A DNA stretch of 11,571 bases from JBFHRB01 sp041591915 (GTDB lineage Bacteria > Actinomycetota > Nitriliruptoria > Nitriliruptorales > Nitriliruptoraceae), in NCBI GenBank assembly GCA_041591915.1, contig JBFHRB010000096.1, forward strand, positions 1 to 11,571. The letters run 5' to 3'. Shown piece after piece: positions 6,867 through 11,571 of the stretch; the stretch's first letter is position 1, and each line of letters starts with the position of its first letter. The translations under genes and the position numbers were made by a program. The notes under the pieces were generated by a model. The model searched no databases, was not told where the DNA came from, and saw only the letters and a list, made by a program, of their open reading frames with translations.

Positions 6867-6961
6867 CTGCCTCGCCGAGCGACGTCGCGGTCGGGGACAC
6901 CGCGACCTGGACGTAGGATGACGCCCCGAAAGCACGCCCGCCACCCGGAGCGCAGGCACCC
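6867..6961. promoter_or_regulatory. Divergent control region between the esterase gene and fbiC
   Basis: These 95 bases must hold the promoters for both fbiC (rightward) and the esterase gene, possibly with the cof genes behind it (leftward). Rightward, TAGGAT at 6914-6919 fits a TAnnnT -10 box and would give a leader of about 36 bases before the GTG. The corresponding -35 position (about 6891-6896) is a poor match and lies inside the dyad at 6884-6906, which would fit regulator-assisted transcription. GGAG at 6947-6950 is the only ribosome binding site candidate for fbiC, with a long spacer of 11 bases. A leftward promoter is not obvious. Confidence 0.5.
6884..6906. promoter_or_regulatory. 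Perfect 8-bp dyad, candidate operator
   Basis: GTCGCGGT at 6884-6891 and ACCGCGAC at 6899-6906 are exact reverse complements separated by seven bases. The arm centres are 15 bp apart, close to 1.5 helical turns, and the dyad covers the -35 zone of the proposed fbiC promoter. This is a typical layout for a dimeric repressor or activator site. High local GC makes chance dyads more likely, so it is a candidate only. Confidence 0.45.
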
Positions 6962-9547
6962 GTGACGGCGACCGCGGCGCCCGATGGCGCCACCCTCGAT
7001 CGGCTGCTCCCGCGTGCGCTCAGGCGCGCGGAGGACGGCAAGCCGCTCGATCGTGACGAGCTGGCCGCCCTGCTGACGGCGAGGGGCGACGCGCTCGACC
7101 GCCTCCTCGTGGTCGCCTCCCGCGTCCGGGATGCCGGGCTCGAGGAGCGTGGGCTCGGGCGGATCGTCACGTACAGCCGCAAGGTGTTCATCCCCCTGAC
7201 GCACCTGTGCCGTGACACCTGCGGCTACTGCACCTTCGCGTGGCCGCCCAGGGGTGACGTGCCGGCCTTCCTGACCCCCGATCAGGTCCTCGAGATCGCC
7301 CGACAGGGCCAGGCAGCCGGATGCAAGGAGGCGCTCTTCACCCTCGGCGACAAGCCAGAGGAGCGCTATCCGGCGGCCCGGGCCTGGCTCGACGCGCGGG
7401 GGTACGACTCGACGCTCGAGTACCTGCGTGCCGTCGCCATCCAGGTCATCGAGGAGACCGGGCTCCTGCCGCACCTCAACCCGGGCGTCATGTCCTGGAC
7501 CGAGATGGCGACGCTCAAGCCCGTCGCGCCGTCCATGGGGATCATGCTCGAGACCACGTCGGAGCGGCTCCTCGACAAGGGCGAGGCACACCACAACAGC
7601 CCGGACAAGGTCCCGGCCGTCCGCCTTCGCACGATCGAGGACGCCGGGCGCCTCTCCATCCCCTTCACGTCCGGGCTGCTCATCGGCATCGGCGAGACAC
7701 TCGTCGAGCGCGCCGACACGATCCTGGCGCTGCGCGACCTGCACCGGCGCTACGGGCACCTGCAGGAGCTGATCGTCCAGAACTTCCGGGCCAAGCCGGA
7801 CACGGCGTTCCGGAGCCGGCCCGAGCCGACGTTCGAGGACCTGCTGGCGACCGTCGCGGTCACGCGGGTGGCGGTCGGGCCGAAGGTGCACGTGCAGGCG
7901 CCCCCCAACCTCTCCCCGGACCAGTACGAGGTGATCCTGCGTGCCGGGATCGACGACTGGGGCGGCGTCTCGCCGATCACGCCGGACCACGTGAATCCCG
8001 AGATGCCGTGGCCGCAGCTCGAGGAGCTCGGCCGACGCTCGGCCGCGGAGGGCTACGAGCTCGTCGAGCGTCTCTGCGTCTACCCCGAGTACGTGGGCCG
8101 TCCGGATCCGTGGTTGGCGGGTCGCATGCGTGGCCCGGTCGCCGCGGTCGCGACGCCCGAGGGCCTCGCCCGCCCCGGCCATCGACCCGAGCCGCAGCCC
8201 TGGCAGGACCCCGAGCTCGTCCACGTCGAGGCGACCGAGGCGATGGCTGCGGTCATCAGCGGCGACGAGGCGGCTGGCTCGGCGGCGGACGGCCGCAACG
8301 CACGATCCGCTGCCGCCGAGGACGAGCTTCACCGCGCCGTGTACGGCGACACCGAGTTCATCGCCGAGGGCATCGTCTCCCTGAACAGGCGCCGGGAGGA
8401 ACCGGCCACCCGCAGGGCCATCCGTGCGGAGGTCGCCACCGTCCTGGCGAAGGCGCAGCGCGGCGTCGTCCTCGACGACGACGAGGCGCTCCTCCTGTTC
8501 GACACGTCCGGCCCCGAGCTCGAGGCGCTGGCGCAGGCTGCGGACGAGGTCCGCGCCGAGCGGGTCGGCGACGTCGTGACCTACGTCGTCAACCGCAACC
8601 TGAACTTCACCAACATCTGTTACACGGGCTGCCGCTTCTGCGCGTTCGCCCAGCGCCGCAACGACGTCGATGCCTACAACCTCTCGCTCGACCAGATCGC
8701 CGACCGCGTCGAGGAGGCGTGGAACGACGGTGCGACGGAGGTCTGCATGCAGGGCGGGATCCACCCCGACCTGCCCGGCGACTACTACTTCGACATCCTC
8801 GATGCCGTGCTCGGTCGGGTCCCCGACATGCACGTCCACGCGTTCAGCCCCATGGAGGTCGTCAACGGCGCGACCCGCCTCGGGATCTCGATCCGTGAGT
8901 GGCTCGTGGAGGCCAAGCGGCGCGGTCTCGGCTCGGTCCCGGGGACCGCGGCCGAGATCCTCGACGACGAGATCCGGTGGGTGCTGACGAAGGGCAAGCT
9001 GCCCGCCAGCGCCTGGATCGACGTGGTCACCACGGCCCACGACGTCGGCATCCCGACGACCTCCACGATGATGTACGGCCACGTCGACGAGCCTCGACAC
9101 TGGGTCGCGCACATCAAGCTCCTGCGCTCGATCCAGGAGGACACCGGCGGCTTCACGGAGTTCGTCCCGCTGCCCTTCGTGCACAGCCAGGCACCCATCT
9201 ACCTGGCCGGGGTGGCACGTCCGGGTCCGAGCTGGGAGGACAACCGGCGCGTGCACGCGGTGGCACGCCTGCTGCTGCAGGGGGCCATCGACAACGTCCA
9301 GCTCAGCTGGGTGAAGATGGGCCTGGAGCGGGCCGTCGAGCTCCTGCAGGGCGGCTGCAACGACCTCGGCGGCACGCTGATGGAGGAGACCATCAGCCGC
9401 ATGGCGGGGTCCGAGCACGGCATCCGCCAGTCCCCGGAGGCACTGCGCGCCGTCGCGGTGGCGGCCGGGCGGACGCCGGCCGAGCGGACGACGACGTACT
9501 CGCGGATCGAGCCGCACGGGATCCGCCACCGCGTCGAGGTCGCCTGA
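6962..9547 (+). CDS. fbiC: 7,8-didemethyl-8-hydroxy-5-deazariboflavin (Fo) synthase, two-domain radical SAM FbiC
   Basis: This 861-residue fusion of the CofG and CofH halves makes Fo, the deazaflavin core of F420, from 5-amino-6-ribitylaminouracil and tyrosine. Each half has its own radical SAM iron-sulfur motif CxxxCxxC: CRDTCGYC with C83, C87, C90 in the CofG half, and CYTGCRFC with C553, C557, C560 in the CofH half. Other matches are TLGDKPEERYP (127-137), HLNPGVMSW (171-179), IGIGET (241-246), NFRAKPDTAF (274-283), WGGVSPITPDHVNPE (333-347), MQGGIHPDLPGDYY (596-609), HAFSPMEV (626-633) and LGGTLMEETISRMAG (802-816). A linker of low complexity spans about 395-460. The length is close to mycobacterial FbiC (about 856 residues). 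The start is GTG; the following ARGDALDRLLVVASRVRDAGL matches the usual N-terminal region, so the start is about right although its ribosome binding site is weak. Confidence 0.97.
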   Translation: MTATAAPDGATLDRLLPRALRRAEDGKPLDRDELAALLTARGDALDRLLVVASRVRDAGLEERGLGRIVTYSRKVFIPLTHLCRDTCGYCTFAWPPRGDVPAFLTPDQVLEIARQGQAAGCKEALFTLGDKPEERYPAARAWLDARGYDSTLEYLRAVAIQVIEETGLLPHLNPGVMSWTEMATLKPVAPSMGIMLETTSERLLDKGEAHHNSPDKVPAVRLRTIEDAGRLSIPFTSGLLIGIGETLVERADTILALRDLHRRYGHLQELIVQNFRAKPDTAFRSRPEPTFEDLLATVAVTRVAVGPKVHVQAPPNLSPDQYEVILRAGIDDWGGVSPITPDHVNPEMPWPQLEELGRRSAAEGYELVERLCVYPEYVGRPDPWLAGRMRGPVAAVATPEGLARPGHRPEPQPWQDPELVHVEATEAMAAVISGDEAAGSAADGRNARSAAAEDELHRAVYGDTEFIAEGIVSLNRRREEPATRRAIRAEVATVLAKAQRGVVLDDDEALLLFDTSGPELEALAQAADEVRAERVGDVVTYVVNRNLNFTNICYTGCRFCAFAQRRNDVDAYNLSLDQIADRVEEAWNDGATEVCMQGGIHPDLPGDYYFDILDAVLGRVPDMHVHAFSPMEVVNGATRLGISIREWLVEAKRRGLGSVPGTAAEILDDEIRWVLTKGKLPASAWIDVVTTAHDVGIPTTSTMMYGHVDEPRHWVAHIKLLRSIQEDTGGFTEFVPLPFVHSQAPIYLAGVARPGPSWEDNRRVHAVARLLLQGAIDNVQLSWVKMGLERAVELLQGGCNDLGGTLMEETISRMAGSEHGIRQSPEALRAVAVAAGRTPAERTTTYSRIEPHGIRHRVEVA

Positions 9548-9556
9548 GCGGCGATG

Positions 9557-9581
9557 CGGCCGGGCCTCCGGTGCCCGGCCG
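9557..9581 (+). terminator. Hairpin after fbiC, likely transcription terminator
   Basis: CGGCCGGGC at 9557-9565 and GCCCGGCCG at 9573-9581 form a perfect 9-bp GC stem with a seven-base loop, starting ten bases after the fbiC stop. There is no U-tract after it (TTCGGCCCG follows), so it would be a U-less terminator of the sort proposed in actinobacteria, or an mRNA 3' end stabiliser. Confidence 0.6.
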
Positions 9582-9625
9582 TTCGGCCCGCACCGGGCCA
9601 CGTCGGGCCAGCCCGTCCGGGTCCC

Positions 9626-9668
9626 GTACGAAACCTGTTCAAAAGTCTGTACAGAACCTTGACAAAAG
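9626..9668. repeat. Two tandem 20-bp direct repeats in an AT-rich promoter segment
   Basis: The segments 9626-9645 and 9649-9668 match at 15 of 20 positions without gaps. Both start with GTAC, both carry AACCT at positions 7-11, and both end with CAAAAG. The period is 23 bp, about two helical turns, so both copies face the same side of the DNA. The 43-bp segment is about 40 percent GC while its surroundings are near 70 percent. The second copy contains TTGACA. This is likely a tandem operator for a regulator of the sigma factor gene. Confidence 0.55.
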
Positions 9669-9712
9669 CTGTGCGGTCGGGCACCATCTGGCTATCGCTC
9701 AGGGAGATCCGG
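9654..9712 (+). promoter_or_regulatory. Promoter and leader of the ECF sigma factor gene
   Basis: TTGACA at 9659-9664 is a perfect -35 hexamer. At a 17-base spacing lies CACCAT (9682-9687), a poor -10 that keeps only the second A, the fifth A and the last T, so activation by a bound protein is plausible. Alternatively GAACC at 9654-9658 with CGGTC at 9674-9678 resembles an ECF-type promoter, which would allow autoregulation. The strong ribosome binding site AGGGAG at 9701-9706 sits six bases before the ATG at 9713 and decides that start. Confidence 0.5.
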
Positions 9713-10342
9713 ATGTCGACCACCACACGCCACGCCGACACCAGCACCGCGCACGCCTTCGAGGACATCCGTCGCCGGCTCGCGCCGACGCTCGACGTGG
9801 CCACCGAGGAGGAGCTGCTCGTCCGCGCGGCCACCGGGGACGAGGTGGCCTACTCCGAGCTCTACGACCGGATGTCGGGCCAGGTCTTCGGCGTCTGCCG
9901 GCGCGTCCTGCGCGACCGCGCTCTGGCCGAGGAGGTCGCGCAGGAGGTGCTCGTCGAGGTCTGGCAGAAGTCGGATCGCTTCGACCCCACCCGCGGAAGC
10001 GCGTCGGCGTTCATCACGACCCTCGCCCACCGTCGGGCCGTCGACCGCGTTCGGAGCGAGCAGGCGGCGCGCAATCGCGAGGACAAGGTGAGCCGTCGCG
10101 ACCAGGAGCGCTCGTTCGACGTCGTCGCCGACGCCGTGGAGATCCGCCTCGACCACGAGCGCGTCCGCCGAGCCGTCGCCGGGCTGCCGGAGCGGCAGCG
10201 TGAAGCCGTCGAGCTCGCCTACTTCGGTGGCCACACGTACCGCCGCGTGGCGGAGATCCTGGGCATCCCGGAGGGCACGGCGAAGTCGCGGCTGCGCGAC
10301 GCGATGGGTCGGCTGCGCACGGCGCTCGCCGAGGTCGCCTGA
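9713..10342 (+). CDS. ECF-family RNA polymerase sigma factor (SigK-like)
   Basis: This 209-residue sigma-70 family protein of the extracytoplasmic function group has only regions 2 and 4. Region 2 spans about 47-117: AYSELYDRMSGQVFGVCRRVLRDRALAEEVAQEVLVEVW, then FDPTRGSASAFITTLAHRRAVDRVR. This FDPxRGSAxAFI pattern is typical of SigK-like (ECF19) factors. Region 4 spans about 150-204, LPERQREAVELAYFGGHTYRRVAEILGIPEGTAKSRLRDAMGRLR, with the helix-turn-helix at about 176-199. The ATG at 9713 follows AGGGAG at a six-base spacing; a longer open frame upstream runs through the promoter repeats and the hairpin and is rejected. SigK-type factors are usually controlled by a membrane anti-sigma (RskA) encoded directly downstream. 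Here the next gene is a soluble-looking coiled-coil protein instead, so the controlling partner is not visible. Confidence 0.93.
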   Translation: MSTTTRHADTSTAHAFEDIRRRLAPTLDVATEEELLVRAATGDEVAYSELYDRMSGQVFGVCRRVLRDRALAEEVAQEVLVEVWQKSDRFDPTRGSASAFITTLAHRRAVDRVRSEQAARNREDKVSRRDQERSFDVVADAVEIRLDHERVRRAVAGLPERQREAVELAYFGGHTYRRVAEILGIPEGTAKSRLRDAMGRLRTALAEVA

Positions 10343-10410
10343 CGCCGGCAGACCGAACCCGGTCCCGGCGCGTGGGTGAGTAGGCTGCCTCCCCGGAGTG
10401 GGGAGGCGGC
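10343..10410 (+). promoter_or_regulatory. Spacer with candidate -10 box and leader of the coiled-coil gene
   Basis: These 68 non-coding bases contain TAGGCT at 10381-10386, a good TAnnnT -10 box with no clear -35. If used, transcription would start about 10392-10394, inside the left arm of the hairpin at 10384-10410 and only some 18 bases before the GTG start. No anti-sigma or other small gene fits in this gap. Confidence 0.4.
10384..10410 (+). promoter_or_regulatory. Hairpin that encloses the Shine-Dalgarno of the coiled-coil gene
   Basis: GCCTCCCC at 10387-10394 pairs perfectly with GGGGAGGC at 10400-10407 around a five-base loop (GGAGT). With one G-U pair the stem extends to 11 bp (10384-10394 with 10400-10410). 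The right arm contains GGGGAGG, the only ribosome binding site for the GTG at 10411, four bases further on. In an RNA that carries the whole stem the site would be paired. The same structure could act as a terminator after the sigma gene, but no U-tract follows. Confidence 0.6.
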
Positions 10411-11571
10411 GTGTCCGACCTGTGGGAAGGCGACGACAGCTCGGAAGGCCTGCGCGCGCGTCCGTCGGCGGCGTTCGAGGCCGCCGAGGGCGGCGTCGAC
10501 GAGGTGCTCGAAGCCACGGGCGAGCTCGGCGAGCGTGTGGATGACCTGTTCAACAAGGCCGTCGAACGCCAGGTCGCCGAGCAGCGCAACCTCAACCGAC
10601 TCGTCGGCGAGGTCGAGTCGGCCGTCGCCTCCGTGCGCAGCCGCATCGACGAGCTCCAGCGCCAGGTCGCACGCGACGTCGGCCCCACGTCCGACAAGCT
10701 GAACGCCCTCGACGCGGGCATCCGCAGCCTCCGCGAGACGCTCGCCGCACAGGGTGTCGCCATCCGGGCGGAACTGCAGGAAGCGGTCGCGGCGGTGCGC
10801 GAGGACTCCCGGTCGCGCAACGACCTGCTGACCGGCGAGGTCGGCGCGGTTCGCCAGCTCGAGGGGGAGCTCGAGCAGCGGATGGCCGGGCTCCGGGCTG
10901 CGGTCGAGACCGGCGTGGAGCGGCTCGACGCACGCCAGGGCAGCCTCGCGGAGGACCTCGCGCGCGTGTCCTCGCGCCTCACGGACGCGGCCGAGGCCGC
11001 CGAGGACACCCGCGAGTCGCTCGGTCCCGTCACCAACCGGCTCGAACAGGCCGTGGCGCTCCTCGAGGAGCAGCTCGCCGTCGCCCTGAAGGAGCACCGT
11101 TCCGCGGTGGACGAGCAGATCGGCCGCCTCGCGCAGACGATCGAGTCGCGGCTCGGGGAGCTCGGCGCGATCGTCGGGTCGCAGCTGCAGGCACAGGACC
11201 AGCGCTTCAGCTCCATCGACCAGATCGTGCAGCAGGCCGTCTCCCGTGCCGTCGAGGACCTCCGAGACCCCCTGACCTCGAGCGTGCGCGACGCGCTGTC
11301 GAGCGAGGCGCACGCCTCGCGCCTCGCGGTCGACGAGCAGCTCGCCTCCACGCGTGAGTCGCTCGAGTCCCAGCTGCGGACGAACCGGCAGGCGATCGAC
11401 GAGAGGCTCGGCGACGTCCTGGCAGAGGTCCACTCGACCACGTCGACGCTCGCCGAGCGGCTCACGTCCCAACTGCTCGCCGTGACGGAGGGCAACGACG
11501 AACTGGGCGACGCGGTCCGCTCGGCCCTCTCGCAGGTGCGCAGCGACCTCGACCAGCAGCTCGCCAACCAC
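10411..11571 (+). CDS. Long alpha-helical coiled-coil protein, function unknown, 5' part only
   Basis: The frame is open from the GTG at 10411 to the right edge, 387 codons without a stop, so the C-terminus is missing. An in-frame TAG at 10381 closes it upstream, which makes the GTG the first possible start; it gives MSDLWEGDDSSEGLRARPSA. From about residue 35 on, the protein is almost continuous amphipathic helix rich in Leu, Glu, Gln, Arg, Asp, Ala and Ser, with repeated units such as VRSRIDELQRQV, LEGELEQRMAGLRAAVE, VDEQIGRLAQTIESRLGEL and VDEQLASTRESLESQL. Aromatic residues are nearly absent (W5, F22, F47, F266), no cysteine is seen, and there is no signal peptide or membrane segment in the visible part. 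I do not recognise a family. It could be a filament-forming or scaffold protein, or the rod of a larger protein with a domain beyond the edge. Open minus-strand frames across it are shadows. Confidence 0.8.
   Translation, partial: MSDLWEGDDSSEGLRARPSAAFEAAEGGVDEVLEATGELGERVDDLFNKAVERQVAEQRNLNRLVGEVESAVASVRSRIDELQRQVARDVGPTSDKLNALDAGIRSLRETLAAQGVAIRAELQEAVAAVREDSRSRNDLLTGEVGAVRQLEGELEQRMAGLRAAVETGVERLDARQGSLAEDLARVSSRLTDAAEAAEDTRESLGPVTNRLEQAVALLEEQLAVALKEHRSAVDEQIGRLAQTIESRLGELGAIVGSQLQAQDQRFSSIDQIVQQAVSRAVEDLRDPLTSSVRDALSSEAHASRLAVDEQLASTRESLESQLRTNRQAIDERLGDVLAEVHSTTSTLAERLTSQLLAVTEGNDELGDAVRSALSQVRSDLDQQLANH

Noticed and set aside
6845..9601. A 918-codon open frame on the minus strand opposite fbiC.
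   Set aside because: It mirrors the whole fbiC gene, has a His/Asp/Gly/Arg-rich composition typical of antisense frames in GC-rich genes, and shows no domain motif, whereas the plus-strand frame has both radical SAM motifs.
9554..9712. N-terminal extension of the sigma factor by 53 codons from an ATG at 9554.
   Set aside because: It would translate through the fbiC hairpin and the AT-rich promoter repeats, and the ATG at 9713 has a strong AGGGAG site at ideal spacing.
10014..11567. Two long minus-strand frames (to 11567 and 11571) over the right end of the window.
   Set aside because: They run antisense through sigma factor region 4 and have Ser/Arg- or Leu/Gly/Arg-rich shadow composition. 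The plus-strand frame from 10411 gives a coherent coiled-coil protein with a start and a ribosome binding site.

Overview
The window is GC-rich, close-packed DNA from a chromosome that looks actinobacterial. The strongest taxonomic clue is a fused two-domain FbiC (F420 synthesis) next to CofD/FbiA and a CofE/FbiB-type ligase. GTG and TTG starts, G/C-dominated third codon positions and TAnnnT-type -10 motifs agree with this. A deep-branching actinobacterial lineage is possible, but the sequence alone does not fix it. There are nine protein-coding genes, two of them cut by the window edges. I saw no tRNA, rRNA, CRISPR array, insertion sequence or phage gene, and no gene-free stretch longer than about 170 bases.

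Region 1 (1-2940, plus strand) is a cell-surface glycan export unit. It holds the C-terminal part of an ABC-2 permease (Wzm/TagG type), its ATPase with a C-terminal Wzt-like domain, and a family 2 glycosyltransferase. The three are almost contiguous and probably co-transcribed. They would assemble a lipid-linked glycan in the cytoplasm and flip it across the membrane.

Region 2 (2950-6866, minus strand) reads, in the direction of transcription: a secreted lipoprotein esterase of the PHB depolymerase/feruloyl esterase type, cofD (fbiA), cofE (fbiB without its nitroreductase half), and a membrane-anchored DUF3105 protein. cofD and cofE overlap by ATGA. Region 3 (6962-9547, plus strand) is fbiC, divergent from the esterase across a 95-bp control region that contains a clear dyad. 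Together fbiC, cofD and cofE cover deazaflavin (Fo) synthesis, transfer of the phospho-carboxylate side chain, and polyglutamylation. The guanylyltransferase (CofC/FbiD) and a dehydro-F420 reductase are not in the window.

Region 4 (9548-11571, plus strand) starts with a hairpin after fbiC and an AT-rich promoter segment built on two 20-bp direct repeats. An ECF-type sigma factor follows, then the start of a long coiled-coil protein that runs off the right edge. The Shine-Dalgarno sequence of that last gene lies inside a strong hairpin, and a candidate -10 box lies at the hairpin's base. This suggests that translation depends on which transcript carries the gene.

Most of the window is recognisable household and envelope biology. 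I did not find a wholly new system. The parts most worth a second look are regulatory: the sequestered ribosome binding site, the tandem repeats upstream of the sigma factor, and the dyad upstream of fbiC. Also notable are the reductase-less CofE and the unexplained coiled-coil protein next to a sigma factor that has no visible anti-sigma partner.
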